Made by a program: the position numbers and the translations under genes. From Vicingaceae bacterium (GTDB lineage Bacteria > Bacteroidota > Bacteroidia > Flavobacteriales_E > Vicingaceae), in the NCBI GenBank assembly GCA_028245195.1, contig JAOKCF010000002.1, positions 1 to 64,000 of the forward strand: a stretch of 64,000 nucleotides of DNA. The letters run 5' to 3'. Each line of letters begins with the position of its first letter. The first letter of the stretch is position 1. Positions 19,449 to 29,638 of this stretch are shown here, piece by piece. A model generated the notes under the pieces. It ran no database searches, had not been told where the DNA came from, and was given only the letters and a program-made list of their open reading frames with translations.

Positions 19449-22097
19449 GTGGTGAGTAAAAAAATAAAACCTAAGGTCCCTGTCGTTACCCCTCTGATGA
19501 AACAATTTAATCAGATTAAATCAAAGTACCCCGACGCGGTGCTGCTTTTTCGAGTGGGAGATTTTTACGAAACCTTTGGTGACGATGCAGTAAAAGCGGC
19601 GAAAACACTAGGGATTACACTCACCAAAAGACACAATGGGTCAGCGAATGAAATTGCCTTAGCAGGCTTTCCTCATCATTCTATCAATACTTATTTACCA
19701 AAACTGGTTAGAGCAGGATACCGGGTAGCCATTTGCGATCAATTAGAAGATCCTAAACAAACGAAGAGCATTGTAAAAAGAGGTGTTACCGAACTCGTAA
19801 CTCCAGGTGTTTCCTACAATGATGAAGTCTTGTCGCAAAAGTCGAATAACTTCTTAGCAGCGGTTCATTTTCCTTCCGGCAAGCAAAACAGCGTGTTAAT
19901 CGGTGTTTCATTCTTAGATATATCTACTGGAGAATTTCTGTTGGCTGAAGGAAATATGGAGCACATCGACAAACTACTCCAGAGTTTTCAACCTAGTGAA
20001 GTCTTATTTCAGAAGCAGTACAAGAAGGAATTTGAGGCTCAATTTGGATCAAGATTTTTCACCTATCTCCTTGATGATTGGATCTTTACAAAAGAGTTTG
20101 GAGAAGACATCTTGTTTAAACATTTTGAAACAAAGTCGTTAAAAGGCTTTGGGGTTGAAAGTTTACACTCGGGTATAGTTGCAGCAGGTGCCGCATTGCA
20201 TTATTTGGCAGATACCAGGCACGACAAACTAAAACACATCAATAAAATTGCAAGAATTGATGCTAATAATTACGTGTGGTTAGATCGTTTCACCATTCGC
20301 AACTTAGAATTAATGTATTCCTCCAATGAAGATGCTACAACACTTTTAGATGTAATGGATGAAACCATTTCTCCCATGGGTGCCCGATTGATGAGACGTT
20401 GGATTGCGCTTCCTTTGAAAGAAATAAAACCAATCCAAGAACGACTCTCTGCAGTCGAGTATCTGCTCAATGAAAATGAAATAGCGAAAATACTTCGTCA
20501 GCATATTTCTCAAATTGGTGATTTGGAGCGACTAATTTCTAAGGTTTCAACAGGAAGAATAAATCCGAGAGAGCTAAAGCAACTTTCTTTAGCTATGGCT
20601 TCGCTTCGCCCGATAAAAGAATCTGCTAAAAATTCAAAAAATAGTACGTTAAATAGAATTGCTGAACAAATGAATTTGTGCGAATCTCTTGTGCAAAAAA
20701 TAGAGGGGCAATTACAAGAAGAACCCCCAGTGTTGATTCAGAAGGGAAATGTGATAAACTATGGAGTGAATGACGAACTAGACGAACTGAGGAAACTTCA
20801 AACAGGTGGAAAACAAATGTTGCTTGACATGCAGCAAAGAGAAACAGAAACTACTGGAATTTCTTCGTTGAAAATTGCCTTCAATAACGTTTTTGGATAT
20901 TATATTGAAGTTCGCAATACACACAAAGATAAGGTGCCAGAAGAGTGGATAAGAAAACAAACACTTGTTAATGCAGAACGATACATTACTGAAGAATTAA
21001 AGCAATACGAAACGAAAATACTAGGGGCTGAAGAAAAAATAGAAGTTTTAGAAGCAAATTTATACCATGCTTTGGTGCAAGAAACCTCTGAATATATCCT
21101 TCCAATACAATTAAATGCCAGCCTAATTGCAGAACTTGATTGCTTTTTGTCCTTCGCTACCCTTGCTGATGCGCGGAATTATGTAAAACCTGAAATAAAC
21201 GAAAGTTTAGCCATCGAAATTCATTCGGGTCGGCACCCTGTTATTGAACAACAATTGAGTGTAGGGGAAGAGTATATATCAAACGATATTTATCTGAATA
21301 ACGAAAGCCAACAGATTATAATGATTACTGGGCCTAACATGTCTGGCAAATCTGCTCTATTACGACAAACGGCTTTAATTACACTTATGGCTCAAGTCGG
21401 CAGTTTTGTGCCTGCTACGCATGCTAAAATTGGCTTAGTTGACAAGATTTTTACCAGAGTTGGAGCTTCTGACAACATTTCTTCAGGAGAGTCAACATTT
21501 ATGGTTGAGATGAACGAGACTGCTAGTATTTTAAATAATATTTCTGAGCGAAGTCTTATTCTACTAGACGAGATTGGACGAGGGACAAGCACTTATGACG
21601 GAATTTCAATTGCCTGGGCCATAGCAGAATATCTACATGAAAACAAAATAGCTACTCCTAAAACTTTGTTTGCTACACACTACCATGAGCTGAACGAAAT
21701 GACGAAGAGTTTTCCTAGGATAAAAAACTTTAACGTTTCAGTAAAAGAGATTGGCAAGAAAATTATTTTCATGCGAAAGCTAGTCGCAGGAGGCTCAAAC
21801 CATAGCTTTGGAATTCATGTTGCGAAGATGGCAGGCATGCCAGCAACTTTAATTCGCAGAGCAAACCAACTATTAGTAGAATTAGAAAAGAAAAATACTT
21901 CGCAGGGCCACAAAGAAAAAATCCAAAAGCTTGGAGACAACCTGCAAGATGACTTTCAACTAAGCTTCTTTCAACTAGACGACCCCGTTTTAGAAAACAT
22001 CAAAGAGGAACTGACGAGAATGGAAATAAACAATCTCACTCCATTAGAAGCGCTCATGAAACTAAATGAAATTAAAAATTTGGTAGGAGGAAAGTAA
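19449..22097 (+). CDS. mutS: DNA mismatch repair protein MutS
   Basis: 882 residues with a GTG start (19449, or GTG 19452); the nearby ATG at 19447 is followed by a stop. The mismatch-reading Phe-X-Glu motif is Phe39-Tyr40-Glu41 in GDFYETFG. The ATPase has Walker [10 protein letters not shown] (from residue 628; Ala where many families have Thr), [12 protein letters not shown] and ATHYHEL. The protein recognises mismatched bases and recruits MutL. It stands alone, with no mutL nearby. Confidence 0.97.
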   Translation: MVSKKIKPKVPVVTPLMKQFNQIKSKYPDAVLLFRVGDFYETFGDDAVKAAKTLGITLTKRHNGSANEIALAGFPHHSINTYLPKLVRAGYRVAICDQLEDPKQTKSIVKRGVTELVTPGVSYNDEVLSQKSNNFLAAVHFPSGKQNSVLIGVSFLDISTGEFLLAEGNMEHIDKLLQSFQPSEVLFQKQYKKEFEAQFGSRFFTYLLDDWIFTKEFGEDILFKHFETKSLKGFGVESLHSGIVAAGAALHYLADTRHDKLKHINKIARIDANNYVWLDRFTIRNLELMYSSNEDATTLLDVMDETISPMGARLMRRWIALPLKEIKPIQERLSAVEYLLNENEIAKILRQHISQIGDLERLISKVSTGRINPRELKQLSLAMASLRPIKESAKNSKNSTLNRIAEQMNLCESLVQKIEGQLQEEPPVLIQKGNVINYGVNDELDELRKLQTGGKQMLLDMQQRETETTGISSLKIAFNNVFGYYIEVRNTHKDKVPEEWIRKQTLVNAERYITEELKQYETKILGAEEKIEVLEANLYHALVQETSEYILPIQLNASLIAELDCFLSFATLADARNYVKPEINESLAIEIHSGRHPVIEQQLSVGEEYISNDIYLNNESQQIIMITGPNMSGKSALLRQTALITLMAQVGSFVPATHAKIGLVDKIFTRVGASDNISSGESTFMVEMNETASILNNISERSLILLDEIGRGTSTYDGISIAWAIAEYLHENKIATPKTLFATHYHELNEMTKSFPRIKNFNVSVKEIGKKIIFMRKLVAGGSNHSFGIHVAKMAGMPATLIRRANQLLVELEKKNTSQGHKEKIQKLGDNLQDDFQLSFFQLDDPVLENIKEELTRMEINNLTPLEALMKLNEIKNLVGGK

Positions 22098-22112
22098 CGT
22101 TAACAGGCTCGC

Positions 22113-23034
22113 TTAATCCCATTTATAATTTGAAGACCATTCGTAGAAGCTACGAACGCTACTATCATGTTCTAACGACCAAGCTGAAACACTCTCATCT
22201 TCTTGGTTCGAAAAAACTAAATGGGCAAGTACATTCTCATATTTTTTCTTTTTCAACTCTATAAAGTACGGTGCCAAGAACTCCCAATAAAATCCCGAAT
22301 TCCTTTTTTTAGAATCATCCAATGACTCAAACATTGTATTTAATTTTTTTCAAATCTATCAACATGAGCTAGTTCTGATTGATTTTCGCCTAAATCCGAT
22401 GCACTTTGCATGGAATGAATTAATTCAAAATTCTTTTTTGCTCTCGGACTATCCGGCTCAATAATATGGAATCTTAAATAACTTAATAATGTCGGAATAT
22501 TTTGCTCTATAATTGATAACGTTCTACCTAACGCCAGGTAAGTGCTGCTATGGCTCGGATTTGGTTTTGCCGATTTCTGAAAACATTCAATGGCTTCATC
22601 CCAATTGTCCATTCTACTCAAGGTAATACCTTTATTGTTCAATAAAGAATAAAAACCTGGATATTCTGTTAGTCCTATATCGTAAATTTTTAAAGCCTCC
22701 TTTGGCTTACCTGAAAGGTCGAGGGCGTTAGCATAAGTAGTATAAATTAACTTCAGGGTTTCTTTTTCCTCCGACTTTATTTTAAGAGCCTTTTGCAGGT
22801 TGAAATCGCTAATTTATATTCTCGTAATCCCATTTAAGAATAAGCCTTCTCGGCCAATGCCTAAAGATTATTCCCATCAGAAAGAAGTACCTTATTGTAT
22901 TTTGCAATTGCTTCTTTATACCTCCCCTGATCTTGCAGCTCCAACCCTTCTTCAATTAATGCACTACCATCAGGTTGCCCATACAAAAGGGAAACGCTAG
23001 ATAATAATGCAATAACAATAAAGCGGTTTAACAT
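22113..23034 (-). pseudogene. Decayed TPR-repeat exported protein
   Basis: Reading the minus strand from ATG 23034 gives a signal peptide (MLNRFIVIALLSSVSLLYG) and a TPR-like start (ALIEEGLELQDQGRYKEAIAKY). An in-frame TAG (22863-22861) and TAA (22836-22834) interrupt it. The reading then shifts frame near 22805 into ALKIKSEEKETL and on into further TPR units (NWDEAIECFQKSAKPNPSH). It hits a stop at 22340 just after a run of seven A, and the family's C-terminal block (GFYWEFLAPYFIELKKKKY, ending YEWSSNYKWD) continues in another frame to 22113. Two nonsense changes and two frameshifts make it a clear pseudogene. The intact form would have been about 300 residues. Confidence 0.85.
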
Positions 23035-23045
23035 ATCTTTTTTAC

Positions 23046-23076
23046 TCTAATAAAGCCTTTTAAAGGCTTTATTAGA
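23046..23076. repeat. Perfect 15-bp inverted repeat between the LuxE-like gene and the TPR pseudogene
   Basis: TCTAATAAAGCCTTT and its exact reverse complement flank a single T. It lies 27 bases after the LuxE-like stop (minus strand) and 12 bases before the pseudogene ATG. Neither side is directly followed by a T run, so it is only a fair terminator; it may end the LuxE-like transcript. Confidence 0.75.
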
Positions 23077-23103
23077 ATTTAAAAAAACCATTCATTAAAT
23101 AAG

Positions 23104-24111
23104 CTAACTCACCATTAAGTTACACCCTCTAATATCAGAAACATCTAAGCGTCCTAAAACTTTAAATTGATTATCAGAAACTTGCACTCCTAAATCATCA
23201 GTCTGAATAAACGCACAAGATGAAATATTAGCAAGGTCGATTATATTTAAAGCACCTACTTTTTGGAGTTTTATCAACTGAAACGGGTCATCTTGTTCAC
23301 GAATTAAAACTTTCATCCATGGAGGAGTTTCAAAAATTCCATTTCCTTTGGAATAGCCTTGAGATAATAATTCAGTCATTCCGTATTCCGAGTGAATGTA
23401 TTCAACTCCGAAAGATTTACATAAAATTGAATGCAATTCTTCTCGAATCAACTCCTTCCGTCTACCTTTCATGCCCCCTGTTTCCATCACAATTAAATTT
23501 TCATTTGAACTTAATTGATATATCTCGGCAAAATCAAGCAATGCAAAAGATACTCCGATGAGAAGTACTTTTGTTTTCTTTTCTGCTAATTCTGCCAAAA
23601 TTTCATGCAATTCCTCTTGGTTATTTAAGAAGAAGCCGCTTTGGGAGTGCCTGCTCTTCTCTATAAAATCATTTACCATATAGATGAGCGAAGAACCTTC
23701 TCGCTCGAGATAAGATGGCAACAAACCTAACACACAATATTCTTCTATATGGTTATAAAAATGCTCAAACCCTAGTTGAAAACTTCTTTCATACAAATTA
23801 AGGTCTTTGACAAGGTGCCTGCTTGTTTGCCCACCTGAAGTGCCGCTGCTTGTGAAGGTAACCTCTGTCTTAAAGTTTCCAGATTTCAGCTCATATGATT
23901 TGAATGCAGCAATGGGTAAAAATGGGATTTTTGTAAAGTCATCTATTGACTCTGGCTTCACTTTAATTAAATCGCAGTAAGCTCTGTAGGTCTTATTATT
24001 ATCATATTGAAATTGAAACAATTCTACACACAAGTCGTTAAAGGAATCGACAGTGGCTGTAAAAAGTCTCTTTTCAAATGAAGTATGAAATGCTGTAATT
24101 ATAGAGCTCAA
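23104..24111 (-). CDS. LuxE-like acyl-protein synthetase / acyltransferase
   Basis: 335 residues with a TTG start (24111). The adenylation P-loop TFTSSGTSGGQTSRH and the later EYGMTELLSQGYS and ETGGMKGRRKEL blocks mark the LuxE family, which activates fatty acids as acyl-AMP. LuxE normally works with LuxC reductase in aldehyde formation. No luxC, luxD or luciferase gene is near. In Bacteroidota, members of this family also occur alone, and the job is unknown. Confidence 0.85.
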   Translation of the reverse strand: MSSIITAFHTSFEKRLFTATVDSFNDLCVELFQFQYDNNKTYRAYCDLIKVKPESIDDFTKIPFLPIAAFKSYELKSGNFKTEVTFTSSGTSGGQTSRHLVKDLNLYERSFQLGFEHFYNHIEEYCVLGLLPSYLEREGSSLIYMVNDFIEKSRHSQSGFFLNNQEELHEILAELAEKKTKVLLIGVSFALLDFAEIYQLSSNENLIVMETGGMKGRRKELIREELHSILCKSFGVEYIHSEYGMTELLSQGYSKGNGIFETPPWMKVLIREQDDPFQLIKLQKVGALNIIDLANISSCAFIQTDDLGVQVSDNQFKVLGRLDVSDIRGCNLMVS

Positions 24112-24143
24112 TAGAAAAGAATTATTCTGATTAATTTTAATGC

Positions 24144-24608
24144 ATGAAAAGTTTTGTAAAAATAGGAATTGGTATCCTCATCTTGTCAGGTATTTCAGCT
24201 TGCCAAGAGGATAACAACTTTTCAGATGTTCCTAAACTGTTTTACCGAGATTTTCAAATAGTAGAAACTGGCCAAGAGTCCGGTGCCATGGGGATATGGA
24301 AACTTGGGTTTACAGATGGAGATGGAAATATTGGCGTGCGAAACACTGCAGACTCCAATAACTTTATCGTAACAGGCTATAGTTATGTAAATGGAGCTAT
24401 AATCCCTTTACCAAAGCTACAAGGTTACCGCATTCCTGCTTCCGAAAACGTATCTTCAAAAAATGGTATCGAAGGTGAATTTCGTTTTGAATTAGAGATT
24501 AATCCCTATCGAAGCTCTGGAATTGATAGCATGTTTTTGGAAGGATATGTTATTGACCGAGCTTTCAATCAAAGTAATAGCATTCAAACACCTATCTTTT
24601 TAGACTAG
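24144..24608 (+). CDS. Small lipoprotein of unknown function
   Basis: 154 residues with a clear lipoprotein signal (ILILSGISAC, modified Cys20). The residues after the Cys (QEDNN) resemble the acidic lipoprotein export signal that sends Bacteroidota lipoproteins to the surface. A DGDGNIG motif sits near the middle of a likely beta-sandwich. I do not recognise a named family with certainty. It is divergent from the LuxE-like gene and overlaps the end of the Na/Pi cotransporter by 4 bases. Confidence 0.75.
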   Translation: MKSFVKIGIGILILSGISACQEDNNFSDVPKLFYRDFQIVETGQESGAMGIWKLGFTDGDGNIGVRNTADSNNFIVTGYSYVNGAIIPLPKLQGYRIPASENVSSKNGIEGEFRFELEINPYRSSGIDSMFLEGYVIDRAFNQSNSIQTPIFLD

Positions 24609-26308
24609 CTAATTTTCCCGCAAGCTGCTTCACTAATCGATATAAGCCTGTCTCCAATACTTTCAATTGCTGCAAACAGATCAGTGTAAATCATACCACT
24701 ATCAAACTTGTACTTTCCTTTTTCTATGCTTTTTAGATGACCTTCTTTTAGTTGGTTTCTAAATTTATTTATTGCCTCCTCCGCTAATTCAGCTTCTGCG
24801 AGGAATTTACCTTGTAATCCACTGTCAAGGTTTTTTTGCATAACATCTAAGGCAACATTTAATAATTTAAACATCTCCAATAAGTTTTCTCGTTGCTTGG
24901 GAATGAAGTAAATCTTCGACTCCATTTTTCGTTGCAATACCTTGCCCATGGAATTATTAATATCTCCAATAGTCTCTAAATCATTGGCAATACTTAACAT
25001 TGCTCTAATCTGAAGAGAACTTCTCTCATTTAATTCTCCTTCAGAAACCTTCGCTAAGTATACTCCAATTTCCGATTCAATGTTATCGGTTATTTCTTCA
25101 TATTTCTCGATTCGTTCAACCTTTTTCTTAAACTTCTTTTTATCCGTTTCTAACAGTAATTCAGGAACAAATGAGGTCATTTTAGTTACCATGGCACCAA
25201 ACTTCACAACCTCTTTCTTTGCTTCTAAGATAGAGCCTTCAGTATTTATCATGGCAGCATTGCTAATGTATTCCAAATGATACTCTTCGTCTTCTCCACC
25301 TTTTGAAGGCACTACTTTAATCACAATCCTCGCGATCAAAGGGATGAAACCAATCATGATTAATGTATTGATCACGTTGAATACGGAATGAAATAAAGAC
25401 AACTTCAATTCAGCTTCTGAGTTTCCGATATCAGGAATAATTTGAGCCAAGAAATCTTGAGCAGGCCCCCACAAATAGGCAATAAAGTCTAAAAACCATG
25501 GAAACACTAAGATTAACCAGATAACACCAACAACGTTGAATATTAAGTGAGCTCTCGCCGCTCGTTTGGCATGAACATTCGCTATAATTGCAGCCAAATT
25601 AGCGGTTATAGTGGTTCCGATGTTTTCACCCAACACCATCGCCGCCGCAATTTCAAAAGTAATCACCTGATTAAATAACAAGGTTAACGTAAGGGCCATT
25701 GCTGCTGATGAAGACTGCACTACAATGGTAACCACGGTTCCCGCAGCAACAAACAATATAGTTGTTAGAATACCGTAACCAGTGAATCCATTTAAAAATT
25801 CTAGCACTTCAGGGTTCTGGTTCAAATCTGGCACCGAACTTTTCAGCGCGTCTAAGCCTAAAAACAAAAGAGCAAAGCCGATTAACACTTCTGAGAGACT
25901 GCGGAGTGTTGACTTTTTGGCAAACATTAATGGAAATCCGATTGCAATAATGGGCAGCGCAAATGCTGATATTTTAATTTTAAATCCAAAAAATGCAATT
26001 AACCAGGCTGTAATGGTAGTGCCAATGTTGGCTCCCATAATTACACCTATTGACTCTACCAAACTTAGCAGACCTGCATTTGCAAAGCTTACTACCATAA
26101 CGGTAGTTGCAGAAGATGACTGTACCAAACAAGTAATTAAAAACCCGGTAAAAACCCCTAAATAGCGGTTCTTCGTCATGCTACTTAGAATGTCCCGTAA
26201 CTTAGATCCTGCGGTTCTTTGAATCCCTTCACTCATGACTTTCATTCCATAAATGAAAAATCCAAGTGCACCGAACAAGGTTAGAAAATCTACAAAAGTG
26301 AAGCTCAT
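24605..26308 (-). CDS. Na/Pi cotransporter family protein with PhoU-like tail
   Basis: 567 residues. Two inverted halves each carry the QSSSA substrate motif (VQSSSATTVMV near residue 63 and VQSSSAAMALT near 200), with GANIGTT and GENIGTT repeats, as in NptA and PhoSLC34 transporters. The last ~220 residues are a helical PhoU-like domain (NDLETIGDINNSMGK, ESIGDRLISIS). It imports phosphate with sodium. It stands alone on this strand. Confidence 0.93.
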   Translation of the reverse strand: MSFTFVDFLTLFGALGFFIYGMKVMSEGIQRTAGSKLRDILSSMTKNRYLGVFTGFLITCLVQSSSATTVMVVSFANAGLLSLVESIGVIMGANIGTTITAWLIAFFGFKIKISAFALPIIAIGFPLMFAKKSTLRSLSEVLIGFALLFLGLDALKSSVPDLNQNPEVLEFLNGFTGYGILTTILFVAAGTVVTIVVQSSSAAMALTLTLLFNQVITFEIAAAMVLGENIGTTITANLAAIIANVHAKRAARAHLIFNVVGVIWLILVFPWFLDFIAYLWGPAQDFLAQIIPDIGNSEAELKLSLFHSVFNVINTLIMIGFIPLIARIVIKVVPSKGGEDEEYHLEYISNAAMINTEGSILEAKKEVVKFGAMVTKMTSFVPELLLETDKKKFKKKVERIEKYEEITDNIESEIGVYLAKVSEGELNERSSLQIRAMLSIANDLETIGDINNSMGKVLQRKMESKIYFIPKQRENLLEMFKLLNVALDVMQKNLDSGLQGKFLAEAELAEEAINKFRNQLKEGHLKSIEKGKYKFDSGMIYTDLFAAIESIGDRLISISEAACGKIS

Positions 26309-26539
26309 TGATACAAAATAGTTGTAAAATAATGAGCAAAACTAACTAGTATGAAACTGTTGAATGTTAATATAACGTTAAGCATACAAGGGATTCTCAA
26401 CGATTCAGTGAACCTAGACGAGCAATATGCATTGAGCAATTGAAATAGTCTTGATCTATTCCATCAACAAATCTTTCGAAAATTGCTATCAGCAGTATTT
26501 GTGGCTGCGGAAGTCAACGAAAGGTAGATTAAACCAATC

Positions 26540-26687
26540 AATTGAAAACAAACGGATTCGTTAGAAATATTTAGATCGGTCTCAAATGTGAACGATTGAC
26601 ATTCACATTCGAAAAATAAAAGAAAAAGTGAATAACAATGCGGTTGAAACCATACAAGGCAATGGCTATAAGCACTATGCAGCCTAA
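26540..26687 (+). pseudogene. Remnant of an OmpR/PhoB-type response regulator (C-terminal winged helix)
   Basis: From 26595 the frame reads IDIHIRKIKEK, then VETIQGNGYKHYAA and a stop (26685-26687). This matches the recognition helix and wing of an OmpR/PhoB regulator. Just upstream, in another frame (26552-26596), is SLEIFRSVSNVND, matching the preceding helix. The frames need a shift between them, and nothing recognisable of the receiver domain remains in 26309-26540. The rest of this 375-base gap holds no gene that I can see. The remnant overlaps the SDR stop by 4 bases. Confidence 0.65.
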
Positions 26688-27373
26688 GTTTTAAATGTTA
26701 ACGGAGAAACGTGAAATTCCTCTATTAAGGTATTCTCTTTCATTGCCAATATACAACCAACCATTTCAGCAATGTCTTCTGCTTGAATCATTTCAGATCG
26801 TTCAACAGCAATACCGTCCCAAGAAGAAGTATTGACCGAACCTGGAAAAATAGCTGAAACCTTTATTTTTTGTGCTCGTAATTCTTCTCGTAAGGCATCA
26901 TTCCAAGCCTTGAATGCATGCTTACTCATAGAATAATCTGCCGCGAAGATTGCCGATTTCAAACTCATTACGGAGGCAATGTTGACAATATTCTTTAATT
27001 GATTTTCATCTTGATTTATAACTTGTTGCGTTAAAGCTATTGAACTATACAAGTTGACATTCATCTGCTCTTTTAATTTATCAAGGTTAATATCCGTAAC
27101 ATTTTGCATAGAATACACCCCCAAATTATTAACCAAAATAGAGGTGTCTTCAAAAATTGAAGCAGATTCCTTTAGTTTTTGCTCCGCAATCGATTGAGAC
27201 AAATCGATGGATAGGTACTCTACCGCCACACTAAACTTACTGAGCTCTGATTTACATCGCTCCAAGTCCTTTTCATTTCTTGCAAGGAGCACTAAATCAT
27301 AGCCAAGAACTGCCAACTTCTCAGCAATTGCCCTTCCTATTCCTCTCGTTGCTCCCGATATAACTGCTTTCAT
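26684..27373 (-). CDS. Short-chain dehydrogenase/reductase (SDR)
   Basis: 229 residues from ATG 27373; an ATG six codons earlier falls on the upstream side of a perfect -7 box and is less likely. The nucleotide motif is GATRGIGRAI (residues 7-16), NNLG is at 82-85, and the catalytic triad is Ser134, Tyr147 and Lys151 (YSMSK). It belongs to the classical SDR group; an NAD(P)-dependent 3-ketoacyl or sepiapterin-like reductase is possible, but the substrate is unknown. Confidence 0.9.
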   Translation of the reverse strand: MKAVISGATRGIGRAIAEKLAVLGYDLVLLARNEKDLERCKSELSKFSVAVEYLSIDLSQSIAEQKLKESASIFEDTSILVNNLGVYSMQNVTDINLDKLKEQMNVNLYSSIALTQQVINQDENQLKNIVNIASVMSLKSAIFAADYSMSKHAFKAWNDALREELRAQKIKVSAIFPGSVNTSSWDGIAVERSEMIQAEDIAEMVGCILAMKENTLIEEFHVSPLTFKT

Positions 27374-27377
27374 TCGC

Positions 27378-27385
27378 CAAAAATA
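27378..27385 (-). promoter_or_regulatory. -7 box (TATTTTTG) before the SDR gene
   Basis: Perfect TAnnTTTG on the minus strand, ending 4 bases before ATG 27373, so the mRNA would be nearly leaderless. Confidence 0.4.
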
Positions 27386-27431
27386 ATGCAAATTACCTTA
27401 TCTCCTTTCCCTAAATTTGACGGAATTAGAA

Positions 27432-28502
27432 ATGACTACACAAAAAAAAATATTAGTTGCTCCATTAAATTGGGGATTAGGACATGCTACAAGATGCGTT
27501 CCTATAATTAGGGAGCTTCAAAGACAGAAGGCAGAAGTAATAATAGGTGGAGACGGAATGGCTTTAGCCTATTTAGAAGTGGAGTTTCCAGAGTTAGCTA
27601 GTATTTCTATTCCAGACTTAAAAATAAGGTATCCTAAAAGTGGTAGCTTCCTACTCTATTTTGCCATCCGAATTACGAGGTTATATTCGCATGTAAGGAA
27701 AGAAAACGCAGTGCTCAAAAAATTAGTAAGGCAGCACAATATTGATGGGATTATCTCTGATAATCGCTACGGATTGTACCATGCTCAAAAACCTTCTGTT
27801 TTGATTACACATCAATTGTACATTGAAACCCCTAGTTTTAAAAGGACAGTGCGCGGTATGGTCAGAAAATTAATTGCAAAATTTAGCATTTGCTGGGTCC
27901 CAGATATAGCCGGTTCAGATAACTTAAGCGGGCGGCTCTCTCATTCCGAACGATTAATTCCCAAGACAGAATTTATCAGTCTACTCTCACGATTTTCGGC
28001 TCCGAAAAAGGAAAAAGAGATTCAACGTCGAGCATTAGCTGTCCTCTCTGGACCTGAGCCATACAGAAGTCAGTTAGAGGCCATTTTAATTAAAGAGTTA
28101 CGTAAATTTAAATGCAACGCACTTATTGTTAGAGGAGTTATTACAGAAAAAAACAAGCGCATAAAAATTAGCAATCAATTAGAAATTGTAGATTATTTAA
28201 CCACTGATGAACTGAGAGCAGAAAGCGAAAAAAGCGAATTTATACTTTCAAGATCCGGCTACTCCAGTATTATGGACTTGGTGGCTATGCATCAAAAGGC
28301 ACTTTTAATTCCAACACCTGGGCAAAATGAGCAAGAATATTTGGCACAGCATCTCAATAGTCACCCGTTGTTCGTTTTTTCAAGTCAGGATAAATTAAAT
28401 TTAGCGAATGCGTTCTTGGAATTAGAAAACTTGCCTAAGATTACATTAACAGAACTTCCTAACCAAAAAGAACCCATTCAAGCGTTCTTAAAAATGTGCT
28501 AA
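27432..28502 (+). CDS. MurG-like glycosyltransferase (GT28 type)
   Basis: 356 residues from ATG 27432; a TTG at 27417 is the alternative. The N-terminal block ILVAPLNWGLGHATRCVPII is the glycine-rich acceptor loop of MurG-type enzymes, and the C-terminal SRSGYSSIMDLVAMHQKALL and IPTPGQNEQEY blocks bind the nucleotide sugar. It is distinct from true MurG. The role is unknown, possibly envelope glycan or glycolipid synthesis. The stop overlaps the alr stop by 4 bases. Confidence 0.85.
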   Translation: MTTQKKILVAPLNWGLGHATRCVPIIRELQRQKAEVIIGGDGMALAYLEVEFPELASISIPDLKIRYPKSGSFLLYFAIRITRLYSHVRKENAVLKKLVRQHNIDGIISDNRYGLYHAQKPSVLITHQLYIETPSFKRTVRGMVRKLIAKFSICWVPDIAGSDNLSGRLSHSERLIPKTEFISLLSRFSAPKKEKEIQRRALAVLSGPEPYRSQLEAILIKELRKFKCNALIVRGVITEKNKRIKISNQLEIVDYLTTDELRAESEKSEFILSRSGYSSIMDLVAMHQKALLIPTPGQNEQEYLAQHLNSHPLFVFSSQDKLNLANAFLELENLPKITLTELPNQKEPIQAFLKMC

Positions 28503-29638
28503 ACCAACTTTCTTTTCATTCGGTTACCAATATTGGTTAGTGCTTCGTAGGTAATTGTCTCTTGCGCTTCGGCAAAATCAAATATTGTTTTCATTCCTCC
28601 AAAAACAATTGCCTCATCTCCTACTTTCACTTCATCTTGTCCGAGGTCTAGCATGTAATTGTCCATGCATATATTTCCTACCGTTGGATAAAGTTTACCG
28701 TTAATCTCTACCTTCCAATTTCCGTTGCCCAACTTTCTAGGAACTCCATCAGCATAACCCAAAGAAAGTATTGCAACGTAACTATCTTCTGTTACAGATC
28801 CACTTCTATTGTAACTAATGTATTCCCCTGCACGAACTCTTCGAACTGCAATAACCTTTGACAACAAGCGAGCTACTGGTTTTAGCTCCTTCTTTAAATC
28901 AGTTGCTTCTGAAGCTCCATAAAGTCCGACCCCAAAACGCACCATGTCCATTTGGTATTCTAAAAAGTTAGTGATTCCTTCTGTGTTTAAAATGTGACAA
29001 ATGGGGTCGATTTGCAACGAATTTTTCAAGGACTCGCAAATGAATTTAAACTTCTGAATTTGATTTAAAGTAAAATCCTCTGCAGTTAAATTCCCTGAGC
29101 TACTAAGGTGGCTCATAATTGAAGCAACCCTAATCGCCTTTTGGTTCTTAATTTGATGCGCTAAATTTTCCAAACCACCCGGATTAAATCCTAAACGATT
29201 CATGCCGGTATTAAACTTTATATGAACTGGGTAAAGCCCTTGTGCTAAACTCTCCTTCGACTGCAAGAATTGTACGAAGGAGGCAAGAATTTCAGTGGAA
29301 TGAATAACCGGTTCTAAACAATATTCAACCATGACATCCCAATGTTTTGGATCTACATTTTGAACCATCACTGGCAGCTGTATTCCCTCGGCCCTCAACT
29401 CAATTCCTTCAGAAAGGAAAGAAACTCCAAGCATATCTGCCATCCCGTTGGCTTCAATTCTTTTGCAAATAACGGTTGTATAGTGACCATATGCAGCGGC
29501 TTTTACCATTAGCATCACTTTTGTGGAAGGCCTTAATTTATTCTGGAAATAATGAATATTGTGCTTAATGGCCTCCCAACTCACCTCTAAGGTGTTATCG
29601 CTGTATTCACTTAACAAGTAAGATTTATTATTATCCAT
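28499..29638 (-). CDS. alr: Alanine racemase
   Basis: 379 residues, standard length. The PLP lysine is Lys46 in [10 protein letters not shown]; this motif is usually VKA(D/N)AYG, so the Ala at the fourth place is unusual. The other markers are [16 protein letters not shown], the second catalytic Tyr in ISYNRSG and [11 protein letters not shown]. It makes D-alanine for peptidoglycan. It overlaps tdk by 8 bases and is transcribed after it. Confidence 0.95.
   Translation of the reverse strand: MDNNKSYLLSEYSDNTLEVSWEAIKHNIHYFQNKLRPSTKVMLMVKAAAYGHYTTVICKRIEANGMADMLGVSFLSEGIELRAEGIQLPVMVQNVDPKHWDVMVEYCLEPVIHSTEILASFVQFLQSKESLAQGLYPVHIKFNTGMNRLGFNPGGLENLAHQIKNQKAIRVASIMSHLSSSGNLTAEDFTLNQIQKFKFICESLKNSLQIDPICHILNTEGITNFLEYQMDMVRFGVGLYGASEATDLKKELKPVARLLSKVIAVRRVRAGEYISYNRSGSVTEDSYVAILSLGYADGVPRKLGNGNWKVEINGKLYPTVGNICMDNYMLDLGQDEVKVGDEAIVFGGMKTIFDFAEAQETITYEALTNIGNRMKRKLV

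Noticed and set aside
23104-24111. Bioluminescence operon
   Set aside because: Only a LuxE-like protein is present; no luciferase, reductase or transferase gene is near.
25782-26165. 127-codon open frame opposite the Na/Pi cotransporter
   Set aside because: It is antisense to a well-supported gene and shows no family features.
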